Source of the DNA: Candidatus Equimonas faecalis
Lineage (GTDB): Bacteria > Bacteroidota > Bacteroidia > Bacteroidales > Bacteroidaceae
Assembly: GCA_018066245.1 (NCBI GenBank)
Contig: JAGHRT010000019.1
Span: forward strand, 1-64,000
DNA length: 64,000 nucleotides
Direction of reading: 5' to 3'
Shown here: positions 46,176-55,910 of the stretch, one piece after another
Numbering within the stretch: the stretch's first letter is position 1
How the letters are laid out: each line of letters begins with the position of its first letter
Notes under the pieces: generated by a model
Seen by the model: only the letters and a program-made list of their open reading frames with translations
What the model was told of the DNA's origin: nothing
Databases searched by the model: none
Made by a program: the position numbers and the translations under genes

Positions 46176-47192
46176 TTAATGATTGAGAGCCAAATCAACG
46201 TTGACGGCGCAAGCGACGGAGCAACCTACCATGGGGTTGTTGCCGATGCCGAGGAAGCCCATCATCTCTACGTGGGCAGGCACGCTGGAGGAACCGGCGA
46301 ACTGCGCGTCAGAGTGCATACGGCCGAGGGTGTCGGTCATACCGTAGGAGGCGGGGCCGGCGGCCATGTTGTCGGGGTGCAGGGTGCGGCCCGTGCCACC
46401 GCCGGAGGCTACGCTGAAGTAAGGCTTGCCAGCGTGGATGCGCTCCTTCTTATAGGTGCCGGCCACGGGGTGCTGGAAGCGGGTGGGGTTGGTGGAGTTA
46501 CCCGTGATGGAAACGTCAACGTCTTCCTTCCAAAGGATGGCCACGCCTTCGCGAACGTCGTCGGCGCCGTAGCAGTTTACGGCAGCACGGGGACCGTTGC
46601 TGTATGCGGTGCGGCTCACTTCCTTCAGTTCACCGGTGAAGTAGTCAAACTTGGTCTGCACGTAGGTGAAGCCGTTGATGCGGCTGATGATCATAGCGGC
46701 GTCCTTGCCCAGGCCATTGAGGATGCAGCGGAGGGGCTTGTCGGCGGGTCTTGACTTGTTGGCCATCTGTGCAATCTTGATGGCGCCTTCGGCGGCAGCA
46801 AAGCTCTCGTGGCCGGCGAGGAAGGCGAAGCACTTGGTGTCGTCGGAGAGCAGACGGGCGGCGAGTTCGCCGTGGCCGATACCTACCTTGCGGTCGTCAG
46901 CCACGGAGCCGGGGATGCAGAAGCTCTGCAGGCCTTCACCGATATACTGGGCTGCCTCAACGGCGTTCTTTGCCTTTTCCTTGAGAGCGATGGCGGTACC
47001 TACGACATAGGCCCACTTGGCGTTCTCAAAGCAAATCATCTGGGTCTCTTCGCAGGTCATATAGGGGTCGAGACCGGCGGCGTCGCAAATCTGATTGGCC
47101 TCTTCAATGGAAGAAATGCCATGTTTGTTCAAACAAGCGAGGATCTGAGCCATACGGCGATCCTGGGATTCAAATTTTACTTCTCTAATCAT
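46176..47192 (-). CDS. GGGtGRT protein
   Basis: A 338-residue protein of the conserved family named after its GGGTGRT motif, visible here in VASGGGTGRTLHPDNMAAG. Opening MIREVKFESQDRRMAQILAC and the closing NPMVGCSVACAVNVDLALNH are also family blocks. No biochemical activity is established to my knowledge. It is encoded 5 bases after a NifU-like scaffold protein, a partnership seen in Bacteroidetes and Clostridia and hinting at an iron-sulfur or redox function. Conserved Cys residues in the last 20 positions would fit that. Confidence 0.85.
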   Translation of the reverse strand: MIREVKFESQDRRMAQILACLNKHGISSIEEANQICDAAGLDPYMTCEETQMICFENAKWAYVVGTAIALKEKAKNAVEAAQYIGEGLQSFCIPGSVADDRKVGIGHGELAARLLSDDTKCFAFLAGHESFAAAEGAIKIAQMANKSRPADKPLRCILNGLGKDAAMIISRINGFTYVQTKFDYFTGELKEVSRTAYSNGPRAAVNCYGADDVREGVAILWKEDVDVSITGNSTNPTRFQHPVAGTYKKERIHAGKPYFSVASGGGTGRTLHPDNMAAGPASYGMTDTLGRMHSDAQFAGSSSVPAHVEMMGFLGIGNNPMVGCSVACAVNVDLALNH

Positions 47193-47197
47193 GGCTA

Positions 47198-47899
47198 TTA
47201 TTCTTTACGGGGGTCAATACTCTTCACTGCGCCGTCCTCGGCCTTGGTGCGGCCGTAGGTGCCGGTGACACTCTTCAGGGCCTCGTCGGCAGGTACGCCC
47301 TTCTTGATGGCGTCCATAAACTTGCCCATGTGAACGAACTCGTAGCCGCATACCTGGTCGTTCTCGTCGAGGAACATCTTGGTGATGTAGCCTTCGGTGA
47401 GCTGGAGGTAGCGGGTGCCCTTAAGCTTGGTGCCGTAGAGGGTACCGGTCTGGGAGATAAGACCCTTACCCAGGTCTTCCATGCCGGCGCCGATGGTGAG
47501 GCCTCCTTCGGAGAAGGCGCTCTGCGTGCGGCCATAGACAATCTGGAGGAAGAGTTCGCGCATAGCGGTGTTGATAGCGTCGCAAACGAGGTCGGTGTTC
47601 AGGGCTTCGAGGATGGTCTTGCCGGGCAGGATCTCGCTGGCCATAGCGGCGGAGTGGGTCATGCCGGAGCAGCCGATGGTTTCAACGAGGCATTCCTCGA
47701 TGACGCCTTCCTTCACGTTCAGCGTGAGTTTGCAGGCGCCCTGCTGGGGAGCGCACCAACCCACACCATGGGTCAGACCACTGATGTCCTTGATTTCTTT
47801 TGCTTGTACCCACTTGCCTTCCTCGGGGATAGGAGCGGGTCCATGGTTGGGGCCTTTGGCCACGCAACACATGTTCTGTACTTCGTGTGTGTATTGCAT
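47198..47899 (-). CDS. NifU-like iron-sulfur assembly scaffold homologue
   Basis: A 233-residue protein starting MQYTHEVQNMCCVAKGPNHG, with a NifU-like domain at about 60-150: QQGACKLTLNVKEGVIEECL, ETIGCSGMTHSAAMASEIL and a later TDLVCDAINTAM give the three cysteines of the scaffold fold. It is the usual partner of GGGtGRT proteins. Whether it builds clusters for general use or for its partner is unknown. The start at 47899 fits a 53-base gap after the carboxyltransferase gene. Confidence 0.8.
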   Translation of the reverse strand: MQYTHEVQNMCCVAKGPNHGPAPIPEEGKWVQAKEIKDISGLTHGVGWCAPQQGACKLTLNVKEGVIEECLVETIGCSGMTHSAAMASEILPGKTILEALNTDLVCDAINTAMRELFLQIVYGRTQSAFSEGGLTIGAGMEDLGKGLISQTGTLYGTKLKGTRYLQLTEGYITKMFLDENDQVCGYEFVHMGKFMDAIKKGVPADEALKSVTGTYGRTKAEDGAVKSIDPRKE

Positions 47900-47952
47900 A
47901 ATGTTAATTAAAAAGGGGTTGTTTGTTAATGGGTATATGCCAATATCTGAAA

Positions 47953-49398
47953 TCACACAGGCATGTTGCCGTGTTTCTTGGGCGGATTGCTTACGCTCTT
48001 GTTGCGGCAGCACTCCAAAGCTTTGACAATGGCCTTGCGAGTCTCAAAAGGTTGGATGATGTCGTCAATGTAGCCCAACTCTGCAGCGCAGGATGGGTTG
48101 GCAAATTTATTCTCATATTCTTTAATTCTGTCGGGGAGTGTCTCGGGCGGCTCCTTGCGGTAAAGTATGCTGGCTGCGCCTCGGGCTCCCATGACGGCGA
48201 TTTCGGCTGTGGGGTAGGCCAAGTTGATGTCGGCTCCAATTTGCTTGGAGTTCATGACGATGTAGGCTCCACCGTAGGCTTTTCTGGTGATGAGCGTGAT
48301 TTTGGGGACCGTGGCCTCGGCAAAGGCATACACGATTTTTGCTCCGTGGCGGATGATGCCGCCGTGCTCCTGCCGGATGCCGGGAAGGAAGCCCGGTACG
48401 TCTTCGATGGCGATAAGGGGGATGTTAAAGCAATCGCAGAAGCGGATAAAGCGTGCGGCCTTGTCGCTTGCGTCAATGTCAATGGCTCCGGCCAGCTCCT
48501 GTGGCTGATTGGCGACGAAGCCTACAGTGTGGCCGGCGACCCTGCCATAGCCTATCACGATGTTTCTGGCGAAGCTTGGTTGTATCTCAAAGAAATACTG
48601 GTGGTCGCAAATGGGCTCAATGATGTTGCGGATGTCGTAAGGAACGTTGGAATCGGTGGGTACGACATTGTCCAGTTCGTGGCACTCACGCGCCGGCTCA
48701 TCGGTGGCGGGGAATACGGGGGCATCGGACATGTTGTTGGAGGGTAGGAAACCCACCAGTTCGCGAATGGTTAGGAGGCATTCTTCATCGCTGTCGCACA
48801 TCATGTGGCACACACCCGACTCCTTGGCATGAATGCTTGCGCCGCCGAGGGTTTCCTTGTCGCAATCTTCCTGTGTTACTTGTTTGATGACGTTGGGGCC
48901 GGTGATAAACATCTGGCTCTCCTGATTGACCATAAGTATGAAGTCCGTGAGGGCAGGAGAGTAGCAGGAACCGCCGGCGCAGGGGCCCATGATGGCGCTG
49001 ATTTGGGGTATGACACCCGAAGCCATGACGTTGCGGCGGAATATCTCGGCAAAACCTGTTAAGCTTTCCACGCCTTCCTGTATGCGGGCTCCTCCTGAAT
49101 CGTTAAGGCTGATAATCGGAGCTCCGCACTTGAGGGCCAGATCCTGAACCTTGGTGATCTTGCGGGAATTGGAGGCACTGAGTGAGCCGCCGAGGACGCT
49201 GAAGTCGAAGGCATAGACAAACACTTGCCTGCCGTCAATCTTTCCATAGCCGCTCACCACACCGTCGCCGGCAATACGTTTTTGCTCCATACCGAAGTCG
49301 GTGCAATGGTGCTTCACGTATTTGTCCATTTCTACAAAACTGCCCTTGTCGAGCAAGAGGTCTATGCGCTCTCTTACATTGAGTTTTTTTGGAGTCAT
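47953..49398 (-). CDS. Acyl-CoA carboxylase/decarboxylase carboxyltransferase subunit
   Basis: Transfers carboxyl between biotin and an acyl-CoA, most likely propionyl-CoA/methylmalonyl-CoA. The 481-residue product is a carboxyl-transferase of the PccB/MmdA type: NDSGGARIQEGVESLTGFAE, GPCAGGSCYSPALTDF, DVPGFLPGIRQEHGGIIRHG and the terminal KKHGNMPV (KHGNIPL in most). It begins at LNVRERIDLLLDKGSF and so lacks the first 30 or so residues of most homologues. The start overlaps the BCCP gene by four bases. With methylmalonyl-CoA it could serve succinate-to-propionate fermentation; direction cannot be told. Confidence 0.9.
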   Translation of the reverse strand: MTPKKLNVRERIDLLLDKGSFVEMDKYVKHHCTDFGMEQKRIAGDGVVSGYGKIDGRQVFVYAFDFSVLGGSLSASNSRKITKVQDLALKCGAPIISLNDSGGARIQEGVESLTGFAEIFRRNVMASGVIPQISAIMGPCAGGSCYSPALTDFILMVNQESQMFITGPNVIKQVTQEDCDKETLGGASIHAKESGVCHMMCDSDEECLLTIRELVGFLPSNNMSDAPVFPATDEPARECHELDNVVPTDSNVPYDIRNIIEPICDHQYFFEIQPSFARNIVIGYGRVAGHTVGFVANQPQELAGAIDIDASDKAARFIRFCDCFNIPLIAIEDVPGFLPGIRQEHGGIIRHGAKIVYAFAEATVPKITLITRKAYGGAYIVMNSKQIGADINLAYPTAEIAVMGARGAASILYRKEPPETLPDRIKEYENKFANPSCAAELGYIDDIIQPFETRKAIVKALECCRNKSVSNPPKKHGNMPV

Positions 49399-49916
49399 GC
49401 TTTTGCTTCGTTAATGTTGAGTGAAATGAGGACTTGGTCGGCCATCACATTATCGCCTTCCTTGCAGTTTACGGCCAGGACCTCGCAGCCCTTTGCCGCA
49501 ACGATGTTGGATTGCATCTTCATGGCTTCAAGGGTGATGAGTATGTCGCCTTCCTTCACCGCCTGCCCTTCTTTTACATAGAGCTTAATGATTTTTGAGG
49601 GCATGGGTGCTTTTATCTTGTCATCCTGTTCCTGCTCTCGCCCTTTTTTGCGGAGCTTCATGTATTTGGCCTGCGAATCCAGCATGGATATGTCGTAGGT
49701 GGAGTAGTTGAGGCTCACTTTGTAGTTTTTCGTACCTTCTTCGTGGACGATGAACGAATTGTAGGATATGCCGTCGGACAGAATGGAGCATTGTCCGTTC
49801 TGGAGCATACAGACATCAACGCTATAGACTTTGCCGTCTATTTCAATGTTTACATTATTCTTGTCCTTTGAAAGCAGCGTGACATCCACGATGCGTTCGC
49901 CAATTTGAACTTCCAT
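49395..49916 (-). CDS. Biotin carboxyl carrier subunit
   Basis: Carries biotin between the carboxylase and carboxyltransferase subunits. In 173 residues the biotin site is EAMKM (K133) within LITLEAMKMQSNIVAAKG, in a C-terminal biotinyl domain preceded by KAPMPSKI. The N-terminal 90 residues form a separate beta-rich region, as in propionyl-CoA carboxylase-type carriers. It sits between the biotin carboxylase (26-base gap) and the carboxyltransferase (overlap). Confidence 0.92.
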   Translation of the reverse strand: MEVQIGERIVDVTLLSKDKNNVNIEIDGKVYSVDVCMLQNGQCSILSDGISYNSFIVHEEGTKNYKVSLNYSTYDISMLDSQAKYMKLRKKGREQEQDDKIKAPMPSKIIKLYVKEGQAVKEGDILITLEAMKMQSNIVAAKGCEVLAVNCKEGDNVMADQVLISLNINEAKA

Positions 49917-49942
49917 GTGCAGATGTGTGAATGGTTAGATGT

Positions 49943-51466
49943 TTAGACTCTCAGCACGCCCTTCTGCAGGCCGAAAGCACGCCAGCGGCTGAGTGCCGTG
50001 TCGTCCTGCTTCGTTCCTGTGGGCGTTTCGGCATTGTTTTCCTCAAAACGCATCAGGTAATCAATGTAGGCAGCGATGATGGCCATGTTTTCGGCATCGT
50101 TGCGATAACCTTTGCGTGGCGTGAGGCGTGAGCGGTTGGCCTCAATGAACGTGGTGTCGTAGCGCCCTTGCTTGAATTGAGGAACATCAATCAGCCGCCG
50201 CAGGTAATGGATATTGGTGGTAAGCCCCGTAATTTTGTATTCATAGAGGGCTCGGCGCATCCTTTCTATGGCGTAGCGGCGTTCCACGGCCCATACTATC
50301 AGCTTGCCAATCATCGGGTCGTAGTGTACGGGGATTTCGTAGCCCTGATAGACAGCGGCATCAAGGCGTATGCCCATGCCCTGCGGCTCTATCAGCTGAC
50401 GAATCAGCCCGGGCGAGGGCCGGAAGTCGTTGTCGGTGTCTTCGGCACAGATACGGCATTCTATAGCGTGCCCGCGTTGGTGTATGTCGGTTTGTCTGTA
50501 AGGGATTTTCTGGCCGTCGGCTATGCTGATTTGGAGTTTTACGAGATCGATTCCGCATACTTCCTCCGTGATGGGGTGTTCCACTTGCAGACGGGTGTTC
50601 ATTTCAAGGAAATAGAAGTGCTTCTGGTTGTCCACAAGAAACTCTACGGTTCCAGCCCCGATGTAGCCCACTGCTTTGGCAGCAGCCACGGCAGTGGCCC
50701 CCATCTCCTGCCTCAGCTGGTCGTCGAGGAAGGGACTGGGACTTTCCTCCACGATTTTCTGGTGCCTTCTCTGCACGGAGCACTCGCGGTCAAAGAGGTG
50801 GATGACGTTGCCGTGCTTGTCGCCTAGTATCTGAAATTCGATGTGGTGCGGTGCCTCTACATATTTCTCAGCATATACGGTGCCGTCGCCAAAGGCTGAC
50901 AGGGCTTCGCTCTTGGCTGCTTCATAGAAAGTCCCTACCTCCTCGTCGTTGCGGGCTACACGCATTCCTTTGCCGCCGCCACCCATTGATGCTTTGAGTA
51001 TGACGGGATAACCAATCTTGCGACAAGCCGAAAGAGCTTCTTCGGCAGAGCGAAGTCCGTTGGGAGTACCTGGAACGACGGGAAGACCAGCTGCCGCAAT
51101 ATGTGCTCTGGCCTGTATCTTGTCGCCCATCTGTCGCATGGTCCCGGGCTTCGGCCCAATGAAGATAAAGCCCTCTTTCTCGCAACGCTCGGCAAAGTCG
51201 GCGTTCTCCGAGAGAAAGCCGTAGCCAGGATGGATGGCATCCACTTTGTGCTTGTGGGCGGCATTGATAATCTTGTCAATGTTCAGATAACTTTCCATAG
51301 AGGGTGCTGGCCCTATGCACTCGGCCTCATCGGCATAGGACACGTGGGGGCTTGTGCGGTCAGCCTCACTATAGACGGCCACCGTGCGGATGCCCATCTC
51401 GTAGCAAGAGCGCATGACCCTCACGGCTATTTCCCCTCGGTTGGCTACCAGTATCTTTTTTATCAT
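49943..51466 (-). CDS. Biotin carboxylase subunit of an acyl-CoA carboxylase
   Basis: Carboxylates biotin with bicarbonate and ATP. The 507-residue protein has the N-terminal KILVANRGEIAVRVMRSCYE, ATP-grasp glycine loop KASMGGGGKGMRVAR, the ECSVQRRHQKIVEESPSP active-site block and EMNTRLQVEHPITEEVCGID with its catalytic Arg. It resembles AccC/PccA-type biotin carboxylases without a fused carrier domain. A housekeeping accC with accB may lie elsewhere; the grouping here with a PccB-type transferase favours a dedicated acyl-CoA carboxylase. Confidence 0.92.
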   Translation of the reverse strand: MIKKILVANRGEIAVRVMRSCYEMGIRTVAVYSEADRTSPHVSYADEAECIGPAPSMESYLNIDKIINAAHKHKVDAIHPGYGFLSENADFAERCEKEGFIFIGPKPGTMRQMGDKIQARAHIAAAGLPVVPGTPNGLRSAEEALSACRKIGYPVILKASMGGGGKGMRVARNDEEVGTFYEAAKSEALSAFGDGTVYAEKYVEAPHHIEFQILGDKHGNVIHLFDRECSVQRRHQKIVEESPSPFLDDQLRQEMGATAVAAAKAVGYIGAGTVEFLVDNQKHFYFLEMNTRLQVEHPITEEVCGIDLVKLQISIADGQKIPYRQTDIHQRGHAIECRICAEDTDNDFRPSPGLIRQLIEPQGMGIRLDAAVYQGYEIPVHYDPMIGKLIVWAVERRYAIERMRRALYEYKITGLTTNIHYLRRLIDVPQFKQGRYDTTFIEANRSRLTPRKGYRNDAENMAIIAAYIDYLMRFEENNAETPTGTKQDDTALSRWRAFGLQKGVLRV

Positions 51467-51499
51467 ATAATATATGGAGTGTTATGCTGTATGGTGTTG

Positions 51500-52921
51500 T
51501 CAGTCGCGGCGGAAGATGTCGCGGGTATAAACTTTCTGCTTTACATCGTCAAGCACGGCATCGTAGCGGTTGGCAATGATGGCGGCTGACTGTTTCTTGA
51601 AGGCGTCAAGATTGCCCACCACAGGGCTTCCAAAGAAGTTGGTGCCATCGGGCAGGGTGGGTTCATAGATGATGACTGTGGCTCCTTTGGCCTTGAGACG
51701 TTTCATCACACCTTGTATGGATGACTGGCGGAAATTGTCGGATTGTGATTTCATCGTCAGACGATAGATGCCTATGACGGGAGCCTGATTGCCCTTACCT
51801 TCCAGATGGGAGGCTTCGTATTGGTTGTTGGTGGTGTAACCGTACCAGCCTGCCAGACGGAGCACTTGGTCGGCAATGAAATCCTTGCGTGTGCGATTGC
51901 TCTCCACAATGGCGCTCATCATTTGCTGAGGCACGTCTTGATAGTTGGCCAAAAGCTGTTTTGTGTCCTTCGGGAGACAATAGCCACCGTAGCCGAAGGA
52001 GGGGTTGTTGTAGTGGAGCCCGATGCGGGGGTCAAGGCCGATGCCCTGAATGATGGCGGCGGAGTCCAAGCCCTTCAACTCGGCGTAGGTGTCCAATTCA
52101 TTAAAATAGCTGACGCGCAGGGCCAGATAGGTGTTGGCAAAGAGTTTCACGGCCTCGGCTTCCTTTGTGCCCATAAAAAGCACGTCTATATTTTCCTTCA
52201 CGGCACCTTCTTGTAACAGTTGGGCAAAGGTGTGTGCTGCAGTTTCAAGCAGGGGAAAATCGCACAACTTCGTGAGGGCCTCGTTTTCCGTGCTGAACTC
52301 ACTTTGTTCAATCAGTTTGGGGCACCCTACGATGATGCGCGAGGGGTACAGGTTGTCGTAGAGGGCTTTACTCTCACGCAAAAATTCGGGCGAGAACAGG
52401 AGGTTAAGTCGGGCACCGGCGGACAACTTGGCAGCGTATTTCACATAAAGGCTGCGGCAGTAGCCCACGGGCACTGTACTTTTTATGACTATGACGGCCT
52501 GGGGATTGACTTTTAGTACGAGGTCAATGACCTCTTCCACATGGGTGGTGTCAAAGTAGTTTTTCACGGGGTCATAGTTTGTGGGAGCCGCTATAACTAC
52601 GAAATCGGCATCAGCATAGGCCGCCTCGCCGTCGAGGGTGGCAAATAAACTACCCCTTCCGGCGCTTTGCGCCACCTCCGGGAGGTGCCCCTCGCGGGCG
52701 GAGGGGGGAAGTCCCACATGGGGCAAGAGCGAAGTGTCGGCCAGATACTTCTCAATATACTCGTCTTGAATGGGCGATTTACGCCGGTTGATGAGATTGA
52801 CCTTTTCGGGTACGACGTCAACGGCTGTTACCTGATGGTGCTGTGCCAGAAGCGTGGCTATGCTGAGGCCGACATATCCCGTGCCGGCTACGGCTATTTT
52901 GATGTCTTGGAATTTATTCAT
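51500..52921 (-). CDS. ugd: UDP-glucose/nucleotide-sugar 6-dehydrogenase
   Basis: Oxidises a nucleotide sugar to its uronic acid with NAD, probably UDP-glucose, for surface glycans. The 473-residue protein has the Rossmann motif [10 protein letters not shown] (11-20) and the catalytic cysteine C315 in [10 protein letters not shown], plus the [11 protein letters not shown] block. Residues about 66-92 ([19 protein letters not shown] onward) are absent from usual homologues and are encoded by a copy of the GC-rich dispersed repeat, inserted in frame between the first Rossmann strands. Whether the enzyme stays active is unknown. It is 8 bases after a deoxynucleoside kinase. Confidence 0.9.
   Translation of the reverse strand: MNKFQDIKIAVAGTGYVGLSIATLLAQHHQVTAVDVVPEKVNLINRRKSPIQDEYIEKYLADTSLLPHVGLPPSAREGHLPEVAQSAGRGSLFATLDGEAAYADADFVVIAAPTNYDPVKNYFDTTHVEEVIDLVLKVNPQAVIVIKSTVPVGYCRSLYVKYAAKLSAGARLNLLFSPEFLRESKALYDNLYPSRIIVGCPKLIEQSEFSTENEALTKLCDFPLLETAAHTFAQLLQEGAVKENIDVLFMGTKEAEAVKLFANTYLALRVSYFNELDTYAELKGLDSAAIIQGIGLDPRIGLHYNNPSFGYGGYCLPKDTKQLLANYQDVPQQMMSAIVESNRTRKDFIADQVLRLAGWYGYTTNNQYEASHLEGKGNQAPVIGIYRLTMKSQSDNFRQSSIQGVMKRLKAKGATVIIYEPTLPDGTNFFGSPVVGNLDAFKKQSAAIIANRYDAVLDDVKQKVYTRDIFRRD
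52646..52726. repeat. GC-rich repeat inserted in frame in ugd
   Basis: GGCGCTTTGCGCCACCTCC and GGAGGTGCCC...GGGCGGAGGGG match the core of intergenic copies (for example 200-230 and 45900-45935). The reading frame is kept and no stop arises. Confidence 0.65.
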
Positions 52922-52929
52922 GGCAAGTC

Positions 52930-53547
52930 TTATTGGTTGAAAAGACCGAACAGTTCACCGTCTATGCGCGTAACGATTTGAGCAAAGTCTGTGGGACGAT
53001 TCAGGAAGTCGCAGTTGTCTTTGTCAATAATGATAAGGCGACCGTCGTAGGTCGAAATCCAGTCTTCATAGCGTTTGTTGAGGCCGGAGAGATAGTCAAT
53101 GCGGATGCCTTGCTCATATTCGCGGCCCCGTTTCTCAATTTGCGCAATGAGGCCAGGTATGCTTGACCGCAAGTAAATCATGAGGTCGGGCTTGGCCACG
53201 AGGCTCATCATCAGGTTGAAAAGTTCCGAGTAGTTGTCAAAGTCGCGGTCAGACATCATGCCCATGTCGTGGAGGTTGGGGGCGAAGATGCGGGCATCTT
53301 CAAAGATTGTGCGATCCTGCACCACCGTGTCCGTTCCTTGACGGATGTTCACCACGTCCTGAAAGCGTTTGTTCAGGAAGTAAATCTGCAGGTTGAAGGC
53401 CCAGCGTGCCATGTCGCCGTAGAAGTCGGACAGGTAGGGGTTGTAGTCCACGCTCTCGAATTTGGGCGTCCAACCGTAATGTTTGGCAAGAAGACGGGTC
53501 AGAGTGGTCTTTCCGCTTCCGATGTTGCCTGCAATGGCTATATGCAT
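52930..53547 (-). CDS. Deoxynucleoside kinase (second of two)
   Basis: A salvage kinase of the dCK/dGK family, 205 residues. The P-loop is [11 protein letters not shown] (6-16), followed by [31 protein letters not shown] as the DR-type motif, and [20 protein letters not shown] as the arginine lid. It is a close paralogue of the gene just upstream; the start overlaps that gene by ten bases. Specificity, likely deoxyadenosine or deoxyguanosine, cannot be fixed. Confidence 0.88.
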   Translation of the reverse strand: MHIAIAGNIGSGKTTLTRLLAKHYGWTPKFESVDYNPYLSDFYGDMARWAFNLQIYFLNKRFQDVVNIRQGTDTVVQDRTIFEDARIFAPNLHDMGMMSDRDFDNYSELFNLMMSLVAKPDLMIYLRSSIPGLIAQIEKRGREYEQGIRIDYLSGLNKRYEDWISTYDGRLIIIDKDNCDFLNRPTDFAQIVTRIDGELFGLFNQ

Positions 53548-54194
53548 GGTGCGTTTTGTTTTGTGGTTTGTTGTGAGGGGCCGAACAGACCAAATAGTTC
53601 GCTGTCGATGCGGTCGGTAATGGCGGAGAAGTCTTCGGGGATGTGCTGAAAGTCGGAGTGGTCTTTGTCCACCACGATGTAGCGGCCTGGGTATTTGTTG
53701 AAGACGAAATCCTCGTAGCTGGCGTTCAGGCCTTTCAGGTAATCCAATTGTATGGTCTGCTCGTAGTCTCGCCCGCGCTTCTGTATGTTGCTGACCAAGT
53801 GCGGAATGGAGGCCCGTAGATATATCATTAGGTCAGGCGTGTGTGTAAGGCGAATCATCAGTTGAAATAGCTCCATGTAGGTTTGGAAGTCGCGGTCGGA
53901 CATGTGGCCTTGGGCGTGATTGTTGGCGGCAAACACATACACGCCTTCAAAGATTGAGCGATCCTGTATCACGGTGTTACCGGCATCTTCCAGTGCCAGC
54001 ATGTCGCGGAAACGCTCTTTGAGGAAATAGACTTCCATGGGGAATGCCCAGCGTGCGATGTCCGTGTAGTAGTCTTCCAGATAGGGGTTGTAGCTCACGG
54101 CCTCATATTGAGGAATCCAGCCGTAATGTTCGGAGAGCATTTCGGTCAGTGTGGTTTTACCGCTTCCTATGTTTCCGGCTACGACGATGTGCAT
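53538..54194 (-). CDS. Deoxynucleoside kinase (first of two)
   Basis: A 218-residue deoxynucleoside kinase with P-loop [44 protein letters not shown] and RASIPHLVSNIQKRGRDYEQ. It shares most of these blocks with the 205-residue product of the next gene, so the pair arose by tandem duplication or forms a heterodimer as in some lactobacilli. It lies six bases after the acyl-CoA dehydrogenase gene. Confidence 0.88.
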   Translation of the reverse strand: MHIVVAGNIGSGKTTLTEMLSEHYGWIPQYEAVSYNPYLEDYYTDIARWAFPMEVYFLKERFRDMLALEDAGNTVIQDRSIFEGVYVFAANNHAQGHMSDRDFQTYMELFQLMIRLTHTPDLMIYLRASIPHLVSNIQKRGRDYEQTIQLDYLKGLNASYEDFVFNKYPGRYIVVDKDHSDFQHIPEDFSAITDRIDSELFGLFGPSQQTTKQNAPCI

Positions 54195-54200
54195 GGAACT

Positions 54201-55910
54201 TTATTTGAGGGTGCGTATGAGTGAGCAGTGCTTGGCCGCTTCGGCTTCGGCATAGTTCTGGTAAGTCTTGGCTGAGGCCAGGAATAGCTCTGGGGCTTGC
54301 GAGGCGTTGTACTGCAAGAGCTGAGCCATAACGCAATGGGCGGCTATTTCGTAGAGGGAGCGTGCGCAGAGGTCGCTGTAGGCAGCATCGTCGGTCTCTC
54401 TGACCAATTCTGTGATTTCGGCCAGTTGGTCGTGGAGCTTCACACTGCGTTCCTGCAAGGGGCGTACCTCCTCTGATACGGGTTGCTTCTCCCACTCGCG
54501 GCACAGGGCAAGATAGGTGCCGTTCGTGACGAAGCGGATAGCTGCCACCACTTGTAATTGTGTGGTGCCTTCATAAATGGACGTGATGCGGGCATCGCGG
54601 TAATAGCGCTGAATGGGGTATTCCTTCATGTAGCCCGACCCGCCGTGAATCTGGAGGCCATCGTAGCAATTCTGGTTGCAGAACTCGGAGTTCATGCCCT
54701 TGGCCAGTGGCGTGAGGGCGGTGGCCCATTGGGCGTATTGCTTTTGTTCGGCCCGTTCCTCGGGCGTGAGCTTCTCTCCGGCGACTTTACGCTGGCGTTC
54801 AAGCTGTTCCAATGCCTTGTAAATATCAACGTAACGCGCACATTGATACAACAGCGCCCGCCCGGCATCAAGTTTCGCCTTCATCGTGCCCAGCAATTGG
54901 CTGACAGCAGGGAACTCTATGATGGGTTGCCCGAACTGTTGTCTGTCCTTGGCGTAGGCCACGGCTTCGTCGTAGGCCGCCTGACTGAGTCCGACGCTTT
55001 GCGCCGAAATACCCAGACGCGCTCCATTCATCAGTGCCATGACGTATTTGATAAGTCCCATACGGCGACTGCCCACTATCTCGGCGCGTGCGTTGGTGAA
55101 GGTAAGTTCGCAGGTGGGGCTGCCGTGGATGCCCATCTTATTTTCCACGCGGCGCACATCCACGCCGCCGTCCTTTTTGTCGTAGATGAACATGGAGAGG
55201 CCGCGTCCGTCTGTGGTTCCTTCTTCAGAGCGTGCCAACACAAGGTGGAGGTCGGCATCGCCGTTGGTGATAAAGCGCTTCACGCCGTTCAGCCTCCAGC
55301 AGTCGTTCGCCTCATCGAAGGTGGCTCGGAGCATCACGCGTTGAAGGTCGGAACCGGCATCGGGTTCCGTCAGGTCCATCGACATGGTTTCGCCTTGGCA
55401 GACGCGGGGAATGAAGCGTTGGTGCTGGTCGGGCGTACCGAACTCAAAGAGTGTGTCGATGCAGTGTTGGAGACTCCAAATGTTGCTGAATCCCGCATCG
55501 CGGCCTGCCACGATTTCGTCGGCCATTGTATAGACCGTTACGGGGAAGTTCAGTCCGCCGTAGCAACGGGGCATGGTCATGCCGCTTGTGCCGGCCTGGT
55601 GCATGGCACGGAGGTCATCGGCTGTGCCTTTGGCGTATTTTACGCGGTGTCCAATCAATTCACAGCCTTCGCGGTCGTTGGCTTCGGCATTGTCGGCTAT
55701 TGTGGTGGCCACCACCTCGCCCACGATGCCCAACACGCGGTCGTAGGAGTCCATCGCGTCGGCATAGTCTGTGGGGGCGTAGGGATAGGTTTGGCTCTCG
55801 CCGAAATCACCTTCCCGCAGAGCCACGATGCGTTGCATCAGGGGGTGGGAAAGCTCGAATTTCAGTTCGGGGCGTTCTGTATAACAGTTGTGCATAATGA
55901 GTTCTAACAA
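54201..55910 (-). CDS. Acyl-CoA dehydrogenase
   Basis: FAD enzyme that introduces a trans-2,3 double bond in acyl-CoA, passing electrons to ETF. The 569-residue protein has the GTSGMTMPRCYGGLNFPVTV block, SMDLTEPDAGSDLQ (FAD-binding), NKMGIHGSPTCEL, and the catalytic-base YEGTTQLQ near the C-terminal helical domain. The extra C-terminal region of about 100 residues is usual in the long Bacteroidetes form. It overlaps the fused ETF gene by seven bases, so donor and acceptor are made together. The reverse reaction in anaerobes is also possible. Confidence 0.92.
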   Translation of the reverse strand: MLELIMHNCYTERPELKFELSHPLMQRIVALREGDFGESQTYPYAPTDYADAMDSYDRVLGIVGEVVATTIADNAEANDREGCELIGHRVKYAKGTADDLRAMHQAGTSGMTMPRCYGGLNFPVTVYTMADEIVAGRDAGFSNIWSLQHCIDTLFEFGTPDQHQRFIPRVCQGETMSMDLTEPDAGSDLQRVMLRATFDEANDCWRLNGVKRFITNGDADLHLVLARSEEGTTDGRGLSMFIYDKKDGGVDVRRVENKMGIHGSPTCELTFTNARAEIVGSRRMGLIKYVMALMNGARLGISAQSVGLSQAAYDEAVAYAKDRQQFGQPIIEFPAVSQLLGTMKAKLDAGRALLYQCARYVDIYKALEQLERQRKVAGEKLTPEERAEQKQYAQWATALTPLAKGMNSEFCNQNCYDGLQIHGGSGYMKEYPIQRYYRDARITSIYEGTTQLQVVAAIRFVTNGTYLALCREWEKQPVSEEVRPLQERSVKLHDQLAEITELVRETDDAAYSDLCARSLYEIAAHCVMAQLLQYNASQAPELFLASAKTYQNYAEAEAAKHCSLIRTLK

